DNA of 64,000 bases from an uncultured Flavobacteriales bacterium (GTDB lineage: Bacteria; Bacteroidota; Bacteroidia; Flavobacteriales; BACL11), in assembly GCA_905478555.1 (NCBI GenBank), contig CAJQIZ010000015.1, positions 1-64,000 of the forward strand, written 5' to 3'. This document shows positions 18,508 to 27,538 of this stretch, piece by piece. Every line of letters starts with the position of its first letter. The stretch's first letter is position 1. A program made the position numbers and the translations under genes. Under the pieces are notes generated by a model that saw nothing but the letters and a program-made list of their open reading frames with translations, made no database searches and was not told where the DNA came from.

Positions 18508-20256
18508 TTAATAGTCAGGATCTAATCCTAGCTTTTGTTGTAAAGTATTTAAATGAGGATTTTCCTCAGTCATTTTTATAAATTTATCTTTCGGAGTATA
18601 CGGAACATCACTTTTTTTATCTTCCGATAATTCTGTTTTTAAACTAATAAAATCATTGTTAAGAGAAGTTCTTAAATGATCCATTAATTCTATTTTATTT
18701 TCATCTAATATTTTTTCTTGTGCATCATTAGATATTTTTAAGTTTATTAAAGTCTCCTCTTCTAGAGTTGGATCAGATGAAGTAAGAGTAATAAATAAAT
18801 TCATTTTACCTTCCTTATTTATTTTCTCAGCAAACAACATCCACACTTCCCTCATTCTGGATTCAGTAAAGTTTTCTGATTTTTTAGGAGCATTTAACTC
18901 TGTTTCTACTTCTTTTTTATCATCCATTACATCAGAGAGAGAGAATCTACTTTTCCTTACTCTCCTTAAAGGTTCCTGCTTCACTACTGTTTTTACCTCC
19001 ACTTTTTCCTCTACAACAACTTCTACCTTTTCTACTTGATCAACTGTTTTATGTAGTACTTCTATCACAGGAACTTCCTCTACAATCTCCTGTTTTATTT
19101 TAACTTCTACTTGTTTTGCAGGAGCTATTATCTGGCTATTATTGTTTTTTTTTTCAGAAACAAACTGTCCGATAGTAGTCATTTTAAGTAAAGTTAATTC
19201 TACTAAAAGTCTCTGGTTTTTACTGGCCCTATATTCTACATCACATTTATTACACATTCTAAGTGCTTTTATCAGAAAACTCAATTCACAATTTTCCGAC
19301 TGACTAAGATATTTAGATTTTAACTCCTCTCCTTTATCTAACAATACTAAAGTTTGAGGGTCTTTACACACTAATAAGTCTCTTAAATGAGAAGCTAGTC
19401 CCATAATAAATTGATGAGCATCGAATCCGTTCTGTAAAATCTCATTAATAGTAAGCATCACGGAAGAAACATCATTAGAGATAATTTGATTTGTAATTTT
19501 AAGATAATAGTCGTGATCTAAAATATTTAAATTTTCGATCACACTTTTATAGGAAATACTTAAATCAGTAGAATCTACCAATCTATCAAACATAGAAAGA
19601 GAGTCTCTTAAGGAACCTCCTGCTTTTTGAGCTACAATATGCAAAGCATCTTTTTCAGCATTAATTCCTTCTGATTTGGAAACATATTCCAAATGAGAGA
19701 TAATATCATTCATACCAATACTTTTAAAATCAAATATTTGACACCTCGATAAAATAGTAGGAATAATTTTGTGTTTTTCAGTAGTAGCTAAAATAAATAT
19801 AGCGTGTTTAGGAGGTTCTTCTAAAGTTTTTAAGAAAGCATTAAATGCTGCAGAAGACAACATATGTACCTCATCAATAATATAAATACTATATTCACCA
19901 ACTTGAGGAGCAAACCTTACTTGATCTACTAAATTTCTGATATCATCTACTGAATTATTAGAAGCGGCATCTAATTCATGAATATTAAAAGAATGATGTT
20001 CGTTAAATGAAGTACAAGACTCACATTTATCACAGGCCTCTACATTTTCACTAATATTTTCGCAATTTATTGTTTTTGCTAATATACGAGCACACGTAGT
20101 TTTGCCTACTCCTCTCGGTCCACAAAATAAAAATGATTGTGCTAAATGATTATCCTTTATCGCCTTTGACAAAGTAGTTGTAATAGCCAATTGCCCTACT
20201 ACATCTGTAAATGTAGAAGGACGATACTTCCTAGCAGAAACTACAAAATCACTCAT
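18508..20256 (-). CDS. dnaX: DNA polymerase III subunits gamma and tau
   Basis: Clamp-loader ATPase of the replisome. The 582 residues show the AAA+ module first: Walker A G-P-R-G-V-G-K-T at 46-53, the four zinc-binding cysteines (C65, C75, C78, C81), Walker B D-E-V-H-M-L and sensor motif near residues 130-170. A collar domain follows to about 370, then a low-complexity, charged linker rich in Val-Glu-Lys (about 380-440) and a C-terminal tau-type domain. No slippery A-run of the E. coli kind was picked out for making gamma, so the short form is unproven. A TAGATTTG element lies upstream at 20282-20289. Confidence 0.95.
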   Translation of the reverse strand: MSDFVVSARKYRPSTFTDVVGQLAITTTLSKAIKDNHLAQSFLFCGPRGVGKTTCARILAKTINCENISENVEACDKCESCTSFNEHHSFNIHELDAASNNSVDDIRNLVDQVRFAPQVGEYSIYIIDEVHMLSSAAFNAFLKTLEEPPKHAIFILATTEKHKIIPTILSRCQIFDFKSIGMNDIISHLEYVSKSEGINAEKDALHIVAQKAGGSLRDSLSMFDRLVDSTDLSISYKSVIENLNILDHDYYLKITNQIISNDVSSVMLTINEILQNGFDAHQFIMGLASHLRDLLVCKDPQTLVLLDKGEELKSKYLSQSENCELSFLIKALRMCNKCDVEYRASKNQRLLVELTLLKMTTIGQFVSEKKNNNSQIIAPAKQVEVKIKQEIVEEVPVIEVLHKTVDQVEKVEVVVEEKVEVKTVVKQEPLRRVRKSRFSLSDVMDDKKEVETELNAPKKSENFTESRMREVWMLFAEKINKEGKMNLFITLTSSDPTLEEETLINLKISNDAQEKILDENKIELMDHLRTSLNNDFISLKTELSEDKKSDVPYTPKDKFIKMTEENPHLNTLQQKLGLDPDY

Positions 20257-20281
20257 TTTATTAGTTTAAAATAATAGAATA

Positions 20282-20289
20282 CAAATCTA
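20282..20289 (-). promoter_or_regulatory. Bacteroidota -7-like element, dnaX
   Basis: Minus-strand TAGATTTG matches TAnnTTTG and lies 25 bases before the dnaX ATG. No TTG is visible at the expected -33 distance. Confidence 0.4.
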
Positions 20290-20368
20290 ATATTTATGAT
20301 GAGAAATGAGACTCTTTTTCCGAAAAAAATATTTTTACTTTTGAAAGCCCTGATTTAATTAGATTTAC

Positions 20369-20376
20369 TACATTTG
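20369..20376 (+). promoter_or_regulatory. Bacteroidota -7-like element, rpsF-rpsR-rplI operon
   Basis: TACATTTG matches TAnnTTTG and leaves a leader of about 35-40 bases before the rpsF ATG at 20418. A TTG occurs at 20341-20343, but its 25-base spacing is longer than the usual 18-20. Confidence 0.45.
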
Positions 20377-20417
20377 CAGACCTTTTTAAAAATTAATATT
20401 AACTAAAAAAAAGAAAA

Positions 20418-20768
20418 ATGAATCATTACGAAACTGTTTTCATTATGACTCCCGTTTTATCTGAAGATCAGATAAAGGAAACAGTAAAAAGATACATATC
20501 TTATTTAAAAGCAAACAATGCAGAGATTGTATCGGAAGAGAATTGGGGACTTAAGAAACTTAAGTACACCATTCAAAAGAAAAAATCAGGATTTTATTAC
20601 CTGATTGAGTATAAAGCTAACGGTGCTATTTTATCAAACATGGATATAGAATTCAAAAGAGACGAAACAGTATTAAGATGGTTAACAGTAAAATTAGAGA
20701 AATTTGCTAATGAATATGCCGTTAGAAGAAGAAAGAGACTAAGTGAAACTAAAAAATCTGCAGAATAA
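20418..20768 (+). CDS. rpsF: 30S ribosomal protein S6
   Basis: Small-subunit protein that binds 16S rRNA as a heterodimer with S18. The 116 residues begin M-N-H-Y-E-T-V-F-I, match S6 through the N-W-G-L-K-K-L-K-Y segment near 40-48 and the Y-Y-L-I-E-Y strand near 60, and end in a basic tail. It is first in the rpsF-rpsR-rplI operon. Its stop overlaps the rpsR start (TAATG at 20766-20770), so the two dimer partners are translationally coupled. Confidence is high. Confidence 0.97.
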   Translation: MNHYETVFIMTPVLSEDQIKETVKRYISYLKANNAEIVSEENWGLKKLKYTIQKKKSGFYYLIEYKANGAILSNMDIEFKRDETVLRWLTVKLEKFANEYAVRRRKRLSETKKSAE

Positions 20769-21040
20769 TGGCTAGAAATAAAACAGAAATCAGATATCTT
20801 TCTCCTGTAGATATCGATAAAAGAAGAAAAGAAAAATACTGTCGTTTCAAAAAGATGGGTATTAAGTATATTGATTATAAAGATCCTGAGTTTTTAATGA
20901 GATTTTTAAATGACCAAGGTAAAATTTTACCAAGGAGAATTACAGGAACTTCACTAAAATACCAAAGAAGATTAGCTACAGCTGTAAAAAGATGTAGACA
21001 ATTAGCTTTGTTGCCATATGTTGGAGACAACTTAAAATAA
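20768..21040 (+). CDS. rpsR: 30S ribosomal protein S18
   Basis: Binds with S6 in the central domain of the 30S subunit. The 90 residues include the diagnostic I-D-Y-K-D segment (near 35), [19 protein letters not shown] (near 44-62) and the [15 protein letters not shown] helix. It overlaps rpsF by one base and is followed by rplI after 21 bases. There is no zinc-binding cysteine set; the two cysteines are isolated. Confidence 0.97.
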   Translation: MARNKTEIRYLSPVDIDKRRKEKYCRFKKMGIKYIDYKDPEFLMRFLNDQGKILPRRITGTSLKYQRRLATAVKRCRQLALLPYVGDNLK

Positions 21041-21061
21041 TAAACCTTAAACACTATAAAA

Positions 21062-21496
21062 ATGAATATTATATTATTAGAAAATATTGAGAAAGTAGGT
21101 TTTAAGGACGAAATTGTAACTGTTAAGAACGGTTATGGTAGAAATTTTTTAATCCCTAAAGGAAAAGCTGTTTTGGCTACTACTTCTGCTGTAAAAGTAT
21201 TAGAAGAAAAATTAAGACAACAATCTCAAAAAGAAGAAAAAGTAATTACTGACGCAAAATCAAAAGTAGAAACTTTAAAAGGTTTAGACATTAAGATTAA
21301 AGCTAAAATTGCCGGAGGAACAAAATTATTCGGTAAAATTACTTTATCTCAATTTATGTCCGCTATTGATGGAATAGAACTAGACAAAAACTTTGTAAGT
21401 TTACCTTCTGCTAAAGAAACAGGAAAATATGAAGCTGTAATCAGACTTCACAGAACTGTGTCAGTTACTATTCCTTTTGAAGTAATTGGAGAATAA
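21062..21496 (+). CDS. rplI: 50S ribosomal protein L9
   Basis: Large-subunit protein with two RNA-binding domains joined by a long helix. The 144 residues begin with the N-domain motif M-N-I-I-L-L-E-N-I-E-K-V-G and V-K-N-G-Y-G-R-N-F-L-I-P-K-G (near 22-35), continue with a charged connecting helix (about 42-75) and end with the C-domain. It closes the three-gene ribosomal operon and is followed by a strong terminator at 21520-21546. Confidence 0.97.
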   Translation: MNIILLENIEKVGFKDEIVTVKNGYGRNFLIPKGKAVLATTSAVKVLEEKLRQQSQKEEKVITDAKSKVETLKGLDIKIKAKIAGGTKLFGKITLSQFMSAIDGIELDKNFVSLPSAKETGKYEAVIRLHRTVSVTIPFEVIGE

Positions 21497-21519
21497 GTAC
21501 TAAACAATACACACATTTT

Positions 21520-21546
21520 AAAAGCCCGATTTATTCGGGCTTTTTT
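21520..21546 (+). terminator. Intrinsic terminator after rplI
   Basis: A 10-bp stem (AAAAGCCCGA with TCGGGCTTTT), a 5-base loop and a run of six T residues lie 24 bases after the rplI stop. This ends the rpsF-rpsR-rplI transcript, so the aconitase gene has its own promoter. Confidence 0.9.
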
Positions 21547-21594
21547 ATTGCCTAATTTCTCAGTTTTTACACCTCAAAAATCACCTTATTTTTA

Positions 21595-21602
21595 TAAATT
21601 TG
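21595..21602 (+). promoter_or_regulatory. Bacteroidota -7-like element, aconitase
   Basis: TAAATTTG matches TAnnTTTG and lies 20 bases before the chosen ATG at 21623, downstream of the rplI terminator. It supports the internal start, because the longer frame from 21548 would begin upstream of this promoter. Confidence 0.5.
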
Positions 21603-21622
21603 CAATACTTAATAAAAAACAT

Positions 21623-23890
21623 ATGGCATTCGATATTAATATGATTAAAAAGGTGTACGAAAAGTACCCTAAAGCAATAGAAGCTGCTAGAAAAGCAACT
21701 CAAAAACCACTAACTTTATCAGAAAAAATTTTATATACTCACCTTTGGGAAGGAAGTATAAGCAAGGAATTTGCAAGAGGGGAAGACTATGTAGATTTTG
21801 CCCCAGACAGAGTAGCCATGCAGGATGCAACTGCACAAATGGCATTATTACAGTTTATGCAAGCAGGAAAAAGTAAGGTTGCAGTACCTTCTACAGCACA
21901 TGCTGATCATTTAATATTAGCTAAATTAGGAGCAGATAAGGATTTACAAGAAAGTTTAAATACCAATAATGAAGTATTCAACTTCTTAAGTTCAGTATGT
22001 AATAAATACGGAATTGGTTTCTGGAAACCAGGAGCTGGAATTATACATCAAGTAGTATTGGAAAATTACGCTTTTCCTGGAGGAATGATGATTGGAACTG
22101 ACTCACACACAGTAAATGCTGGAGGACTAGGAATGGTTGCCATTGGTGTTGGTGGTGCAGATGCGGTAGATGTAATGGCAGGAATGCCTTGGGAATTAAA
22201 ATTTCCTAAATTAATTGGAATTAAACTAACTGGAACATTAAGTAGTTGGGCTTCCGCTAAGGATGTCATCTTAAAAGTTGCTGGAATACTTACCGTAAAA
22301 GGTGGAACTGGCGCTATTGTAGAATATTTTGGTGAAGGAGCTAAATCACTTTCTGCAACAGGAAAAGGAACTATTTGTAATATGGGAGCTGAAGTAGGTG
22401 CAACTACCTCCACTTTTGGTTATGATGAAAGTATTGAAAGATATTTAAGAGCGACTGACAGAGATGATGTTGCTGATGCTGCAAACGATATAAAAGAACA
22501 CTTAACAGGAGATGCGGAAGTTTACGAAAATCCTGAACAGTATTTTGATGAGGTAATTGAGGTTAATTTATCGGACTTAACACCACATTTAAACGGACCA
22601 TTTACACCAGATTTAGCAACTCCAGTTGCTGAAATGAAGGAAAAGGCAGTTAAAAACGATTGGCCTTTAGATGTAGAATGGGCACTGATTGGTTCTTGTA
22701 CCAATTCATCTTATGAAGATTTAACAAGAGCAGCTTCTATAGTAGAAGATGCAGTTAGTAAAAAACTTAAACCAAAAGCAACTTTGGGAATTAATCCAGG
22801 ATCGGAACAAGTACGATTTACAGCCGAAAGAGATGGATTGATGGATTCGTTTATGAAGTTTGAATCTACTAAAATATTTACAAATGCTTGCGGACCATGT
22901 ATCGGGCAATGGGACAGAGAGGGAGCTAGTAAACAAGAAAAAAATACCATTGTTCATTCTTTTAACAGAAACTTTGCTAAGAGAGCAGATGGAAACCCAA
23001 ATACACATGCATTTGTAGGTTCACCAGAAATGGTAGCGGCAATTGCCATTTCAGGAAGATTAGATTTTAACCCTATAACTGATACTCTTACCAACGAAAA
23101 TGGTCAGCAGGTAAAACTAGCAGAACCTCATGGTATGGAATTACCTTCTCAAGGATTTGCAGTAGAAGATAATGGATATCAATCACCAGCAAAAGATGGA
23201 AGTGGAATTGAAGTATTAGTGGCTCCTGATTCTAACAGATTACAATTATTAACTCCTTTTACTGCTTGGGATGGAGATAATATTATGGGAGCTAAATTAT
23301 TAATAAAAGCAGAAGGGAAATGTACTACTGACCACATATCAATGGCAGGACCATGGCTAAAATATAGAGGTCATTTGGATAATATATCGAACAACTGTTT
23401 AATTGGTGCAGTAAATGCTTTTGGAGGAAAGACAAATGCTGTAGTAAGTCAATTAGATGGGACTACTAATGAAGTGCCAAATGTAGCAAGAGGATATAAA
23501 GCGGCAGGAATTACTTCTGTTGTAGTCGGCGACCATAATTACGGAGAAGGTTCATCAAGAGAACATGCCGCTATGGAACCAAGACACCTTGGAGTAATGG
23601 CAGTTATAGTAAAGTCATTTGCTCGTATTCATGAAACAAACTTAAAGAAACAAGGGATGTTAGGACTTACTTTTACTAATGAAACTGATTATGATTTAAT
23701 AAAAGAAGACGACACTTTTAACTTCACGGATCTAAACTCCTTTACAGAGGGAGAGCAATTGACTTTAGAGATAGTTCATGAAGATGGAACAAATAATACT
23801 ATTATGCTAAATCATACTTATAATAAAGCACAAATTGACTGGTTCAAGGCAGGCTCGGCACTTAACTTTATGAAAGAGCAAAACGCTTAA
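21623..23890 (+). CDS. acnA: Aconitate hydratase (mitochondrial type)
   Basis: Interconverts citrate and isocitrate with a 4Fe-4S cluster. I start at the ATG at 21623 (M-A-F-D-I-N-M-I-K), giving 755 residues, the size of mitochondrial-type aconitases. The frame is open back to 21548, but those 25 residues precede the promoter-like element. The cluster ligands are visible in S-C-T-N-S-S and A-C-G-P-C-I-G-Q-W, and the C-terminal swivelling domain has [11 protein letters not shown]. It is a single-gene unit after the ribosomal terminator. The symbol is used loosely, because in Bacteroidota this type is also called acn. Confidence 0.95.
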   Translation: MAFDINMIKKVYEKYPKAIEAARKATQKPLTLSEKILYTHLWEGSISKEFARGEDYVDFAPDRVAMQDATAQMALLQFMQAGKSKVAVPSTAHADHLILAKLGADKDLQESLNTNNEVFNFLSSVCNKYGIGFWKPGAGIIHQVVLENYAFPGGMMIGTDSHTVNAGGLGMVAIGVGGADAVDVMAGMPWELKFPKLIGIKLTGTLSSWASAKDVILKVAGILTVKGGTGAIVEYFGEGAKSLSATGKGTICNMGAEVGATTSTFGYDESIERYLRATDRDDVADAANDIKEHLTGDAEVYENPEQYFDEVIEVNLSDLTPHLNGPFTPDLATPVAEMKEKAVKNDWPLDVEWALIGSCTNSSYEDLTRAASIVEDAVSKKLKPKATLGINPGSEQVRFTAERDGLMDSFMKFESTKIFTNACGPCIGQWDREGASKQEKNTIVHSFNRNFAKRADGNPNTHAFVGSPEMVAAIAISGRLDFNPITDTLTNENGQQVKLAEPHGMELPSQGFAVEDNGYQSPAKDGSGIEVLVAPDSNRLQLLTPFTAWDGDNIMGAKLLIKAEGKCTTDHISMAGPWLKYRGHLDNISNNCLIGAVNAFGGKTNAVVSQLDGTTNEVPNVARGYKAAGITSVVVGDHNYGEGSSREHAAMEPRHLGVMAVIVKSFARIHETNLKKQGMLGLTFTNETDYDLIKEDDTFNFTDLNSFTEGEQLTLEIVHEDGTNNTIMLNHTYNKAQIDWFKAGSALNFMKEQNA

Positions 23891-24195
23891 CACACATACC
23901 CTCTTAAATAAATGGAAAGTAATTTAGAAACTGCTAGCAGAAATATAGGAGTTTTTTTTTTGATGTAATACTGACAAAACAGAAGATGCAAGAGTCTGTA
24001 GCAAAAATGCGAGAGCTGTAAAAACAGATGATATAATTTATAACACCTCTATAACAGATGGTATAATAAGTGAGAATAAGGTTTTAATAAGAATAAAAAA
24101 TGTGCTAACTCAATCTATTCCACACAGAAAGAATACCCCCTATTGTATATTTATGATGATGGAATTGTAGAAAAGAAATTTTTATAGAGTAATAA
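23891..24195. other. Intergenic region, no convincing gene
   Basis: These 305 bases separate acn from the convergent SulP gene. A plus-strand ATG at about 23922 gives only 36 codons through a T10 run. Another plus frame is open without a start from about 23970 to a stop near 24170, and could be decayed coding DNA. No homology is recognised, no clear terminator hairpin was seen, and codon use is not persuasive. I regard it as spacer or remnant. Confidence 0.4.
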
Positions 24196-25779
24196 TTATC
24201 TAACCAACTCCACTGCTTGATTATAGTTATCAATTGCAACAAAGTAATCTGGATCTTCCAATACATTTACATCACATATTTTTTCTGCTTTCTTAATTAA
24301 TTTCACACAATCAGGAGCAAGATGACGCAAATGGATCGTCTTTCCATTTTTCTGATATCGTTCCGCTAATTTATTTAACACCTCAATAGCAGACTGATCT
24401 ACTACTCTACTTTCTGCAAAATCAATTACCACTAATTCCGGATCATTCTTCACATCAAATTTCGAATTAAATAATTCAACAGAACCAAAGAATAAAGGTC
24501 CATAAATTTCATAATGTTTTATTCCATGTTTATCCGTATGTTTCCTAGCTCTAATCATTAATGAATTTTCCCATGCAAAAACTAATGCAGAAACAATGAC
24601 TCCAGAAATAACAGCTAAAGCCAAATCAAAAACAACTGTAAGTACTGTCACTAATATAATTACAAAAACATCAGAGACAGGAACCTTATTAATAATCCTG
24701 AAACTATTCCAAGCAAAAGTACCAATAACTACCATAAACATAACTCCTACCAATGCTGCAATAGGAACCATTTCAATATAATCGGAAGCAAATAATATAA
24801 AAACTAAGAGAGATAAAGCAGCTGTAATACCCGAAAGTCTTCCTCTACCACCCGATTTTATATTAATTATAGATTGTCCTATCATAGCACAACCACCCAT
24901 TCCACCAAAAAATCCGTTTAGAATATTTGCACTTCCCTGAGCGATACATTCTTGATTTCCGTTTCCGTGTGTTTCAGTAAGTTCATCAATTAAGTTAAGA
25001 GTCATTAAGGATTCTATTAAACCAATAGCCGCTAATATTAGAGCGTAAGGAGCAATAAATTTAAAAGTTTCAAAATTTAAATCTATCAAAGGAATATTAA
25101 AGATTGGGAGTCCTGCTTTAATTCCCTCCCCTCCATTTTCTTGAATAAAAGAAAGTACAGTAGAGGTTTCTACATTACCAAAAATAACGATTAAAGAAAC
25201 TACTACAATTGCAGTAAGTGCAGATGGGATTTTTCTAGTCAATTTTGGTAAAAAATACATAATTCCCATTGTAAGGAAAACTAATCCTAACATATTATAC
25301 ATTGCCGATCCTTCTATCCATTGTCCACCAACTTTAAACATTCCCAATTGAGAAGTAAAAATAACAATTGCTAATCCGTTTACAAAACCCATCATAACCG
25401 AATGAGGTATCATTCTCACAAATTTTCCCATTTTTAGCACTCCTGCAAAAACTTGAAACAAACCAGCAAGTATTAAAGTAGCAAACAGGAACTGCAAACC
25501 TAAACCATCTCCCATATCATTACCTTCTTTTATTAAATGCACCATAACTACTGCTAAAGCTCCAGTTGCACCAGATATCATTCCGGGTCTACCACCAAAA
25601 ATAGCGGTAACTAATCCCATCATAAAAGCACCATACAAACCTATAATAGGAGAAATTCCTGCTACAAAAGCAAAGGCAACCGCTTCCGGAACTAAAGCCA
25701 AAGCTACCGTTAATCCAGATAAAATATCATCTTTTACATTCCCTTGGCTAGATGTAATAAATTTAAATGTTGATTTCAT
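24196..25779 (-). CDS. SulP-family anion transporter with STAS domain
   Basis: A 527-residue inner-membrane carrier of the SLC26/SulP family. The signature lies at the N-terminal end: L-V-P-E-A-V-A-F-A-F-V-A-G-I-S-P-I-I-G-L-Y-G-A-F, followed by the pattern G-G-R-P-G-M-I-S-G-A-T-G-A. About ten or more membrane helices precede a cytoplasmic STAS domain (about 420-520) with D-F-A-E-S-R-V-V-D-Q-S-A-I-E-V-L. Members move sulfate, bicarbonate or other anions, often with sodium; the substrate cannot be told from sequence. It is a single gene, with no carbonic anhydrase beside it. Confidence 0.93.
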   Translation of the reverse strand: MKSTFKFITSSQGNVKDDILSGLTVALALVPEAVAFAFVAGISPIIGLYGAFMMGLVTAIFGGRPGMISGATGALAVVMVHLIKEGNDMGDGLGLQFLFATLILAGLFQVFAGVLKMGKFVRMIPHSVMMGFVNGLAIVIFTSQLGMFKVGGQWIEGSAMYNMLGLVFLTMGIMYFLPKLTRKIPSALTAIVVVSLIVIFGNVETSTVLSFIQENGGEGIKAGLPIFNIPLIDLNFETFKFIAPYALILAAIGLIESLMTLNLIDELTETHGNGNQECIAQGSANILNGFFGGMGGCAMIGQSIINIKSGGRGRLSGITAALSLLVFILFASDYIEMVPIAALVGVMFMVVIGTFAWNSFRIINKVPVSDVFVIILVTVLTVVFDLALAVISGVIVSALVFAWENSLMIRARKHTDKHGIKHYEIYGPLFFGSVELFNSKFDVKNDPELVVIDFAESRVVDQSAIEVLNKLAERYQKNGKTIHLRHLAPDCVKLIKKAEKICDVNVLEDPDYFVAIDNYNQAVELVR

Positions 25780-25896
25780 ATATTTTTTTATTTTTCAGTT
25801 CGCGAAAGTAAGGAATACTATCCATCTAATAATCCGAATTTTAAATAAAAAAATCCTGCTAAAAAAATGAAAAAATACATATCTTTTATTCAATGA

Positions 25897-26037
25897 AAAA
25901 ATAATCTGAATATTATATTAAAAATTAGATTATGCTTGCGTATAGCATTTGGAGTGGTTTTCGGCAATCTAGGTTTAGGAATATGTCTTGGTTTAGTGTT
26001 TGGTGTAGCCATGCAAATGCAACATACTAATAACTAG
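25897..26037 (+). pseudogene. Glycine-zipper membrane peptide, start lost
   Basis: After an in-frame TGA at 25894-25896 the plus strand is open for 46 codons to TAG at 26035-26037. The peptide has a glycine-zipper hydrophobic core (I-A-F-G-V-V-F-G-N-L-G-L-G-I-C-L-G-L-V-F) and ends Q-M-Q-H-T-N-N. This resembles the small glycine-zipper membrane proteins common in this phylum. There is no ATG in frame; the ATG at 25893 leads to MKK and a stop in another frame. It is probably the remnant of such a gene. Its end overlaps the HSDR_N gene by 11 bases. Confidence 0.35.
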
Positions 26038-26476
26038 GTATTTCTTCTAAAAAAGCAATCCTATTTCTTTCGTAATCCATTTTGCAACAATAGTGATTCA
26101 TTCCATTAGTAACCAGAAGGTATTTTACTTTTAATTGAGAATTATATTTTGCAATTTGATTAAAAGTATCTTGCGTTATTTTCACATCCGGAGCTTTACA
26201 CTCAACAATAATATGCGCTTTTCCTAATGTGTTATACATCACAATATCAGCCCTAGTTTTTAAGGAGTTGTATTTCACCATTTGTTCCACTCCCATTAAA
26301 CCCAAAGGATATTTTTTTTCCTTATTCAGATAATGAATGAAATTTTGCCTCACCCATTCTTCATTAGTTAGTAGTAAGTATTTTTTTCTTACCACATCAA
26401 AAATATATGTTTTTTCTCCATCACTTTTCATTTTGAGTTTGTAAATTGGCAGACTTAAAATCGGTAATTTTTTCAC
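26027..26476 (-). CDS. HSDR_N domain protein (restriction-enzyme R-subunit N-terminus type)
   Basis: A 149-residue stand-alone version of the nuclease domain found at the N-terminus of type I restriction R subunits. A PD-(D/E)XK-like active site is visible: R-A-D-I-V with D77, then I-I-V-E-C-K-A-P with E92 and K94. No helicase or specificity genes are nearby, so this is not a restriction system. The gene is divergent from holA with 12 bases between the start codons. This pairing is widespread in Bacteroidota as I recall it, which suggests a role in DNA maintenance. That role is inference. Confidence 0.85.
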   Translation of the reverse strand: MKKLPILSLPIYKLKMKSDGEKTYIFDVVRKKYLLLTNEEWVRQNFIHYLNKEKKYPLGLMGVEQMVKYNSLKTRADIVMYNTLGKAHIIVECKAPDVKITQDTFNQIAKYNSQLKVKYLLVTNGMNHYCCKMDYERNRIAFLEEIPSY

Positions 26477-26488
26477 ACTTCAAATTAA

Positions 26489-27487
26489 ATGAAATATCAG
26501 GACATCATACAACAAATAGACAATAAAGTTTTTAGTCCAGTCTATTTTTTAATGGGAGAAGAAACATTTTACATTGATAAAATCTCTGAACACATTAGTG
26601 AAAATATTCTTTCTAAGGAAGAAAAAGAATTTAATCAAACTACACTTTATGGTAAAGATATTGATGTTTCAACAATCATTTCGGAGGCAAAACAATTTCC
26701 ATTCGGATCAGAATACAGAGTTGTAATTGTAAAAGAAGCACAAGACATCCGAACTATAGAGAAACTTGAGTCCTATTTAGATCTACCCTCACCTTCTACT
26801 ATTTTAGTTATTTGCTATAAATATAAAAAAATAGATAAAAGAAAATCATTTGGGAAAAACCTATCTAAAAAATCTGTTTTATTTGTTAGTAAAAAATTAT
26901 ACGACAATCAAGTTCCTAGTTGGATCAAAGTTCATATAAAAGATTTAGGATTTTCTATTGATGATAAATCTTGTAGAATACTAACTGAATATTTGGGTGC
27001 TGATCTATCTAAAATAAATAACGAACTAAGTAAGTTAATTCTTAATTTAGAAAAAGGAGAATCCATAACACCAAAAATTATTGAAGAAAATATTGGAATA
27101 AGTAAAGATTTTAATATTTTCGAATTACAAAACGCATTAGGAACAAAAGACATTTTAAAAGCAAACAGGATAATTAAACATTTTACTGAAAACCCAAAAA
27201 ACCACCCTTTTGTACTTACTATATCCTCTTTATTTTCTTATTTTCAGAAAATAATGATTTATCAGAATTTAAAAGATAAAAGTAATAAAAATGCAGCTTC
27301 CCAACTAGGAGTTAATCCTTTTTTCATAAGTCAGTATCAAACTGCATCCAAAAACTATTCTATGGGTAAATTATTTAAAATATTTACTTATTTAAAAGAG
27401 AATGACTTAAAAAGTAAAGGAATCGGAAATCCTTCTACCCCAGAAGGAGAATTATTGAAAGAGCTAACTTTTAAGATATTACACTAA
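26489..27487 (+). CDS. holA: DNA polymerase III subunit delta
   Basis: Clamp-loader subunit that opens the sliding clamp. The 332 residues match the low-conservation HolA family: the N-terminal V-Y-F-L-M-G-E-E-T-F-Y-I-D-K-I segment near 18-32 (a degenerate P-loop region), the T-T-L-Y-G-K-D-I-D strand near 50-60, and the C-terminal collar helices beginning near F-N-I-F-E-L-Q-N-A-L. It is divergent from the HSDR_N gene. DnaX, its clamp-loader partner, is encoded about 6 kb to the left. Confidence 0.9.
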   Translation: MKYQDIIQQIDNKVFSPVYFLMGEETFYIDKISEHISENILSKEEKEFNQTTLYGKDIDVSTIISEAKQFPFGSEYRVVIVKEAQDIRTIEKLESYLDLPSPSTILVICYKYKKIDKRKSFGKNLSKKSVLFVSKKLYDNQVPSWIKVHIKDLGFSIDDKSCRILTEYLGADLSKINNELSKLILNLEKGESITPKIIEENIGISKDFNIFELQNALGTKDILKANRIIKHFTENPKNHPFVLTISSLFSYFQKIMIYQNLKDKSNKNAASQLGVNPFFISQYQTASKNYSMGKLFKIFTYLKENDLKSKGIGNPSTPEGELLKELTFKILH

Positions 27488-27514
27488 ACACCCCCTTCAA
27501 CTATGCTAACTAAC

Positions 27515-27522
27515 TATATTTG
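27515..27522 (+). promoter_or_regulatory. Bacteroidota -7-like element, TonB-dependent receptor gene
   Basis: TATATTTG matches TAnnTTTG and lies 16 bases before the chosen ATG at 27539. It argues against the upstream ATG at 27503, which would precede the promoter. Confidence 0.45.
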
Positions 27523-27538
27523 CGAACATTTATTTTAT

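Noticed and set aside
21548-21622. Upstream start for aconitase
   Set aside because: The extra residues are not aconitase-like, follow directly after the rplI terminator and precede a -7-like element.
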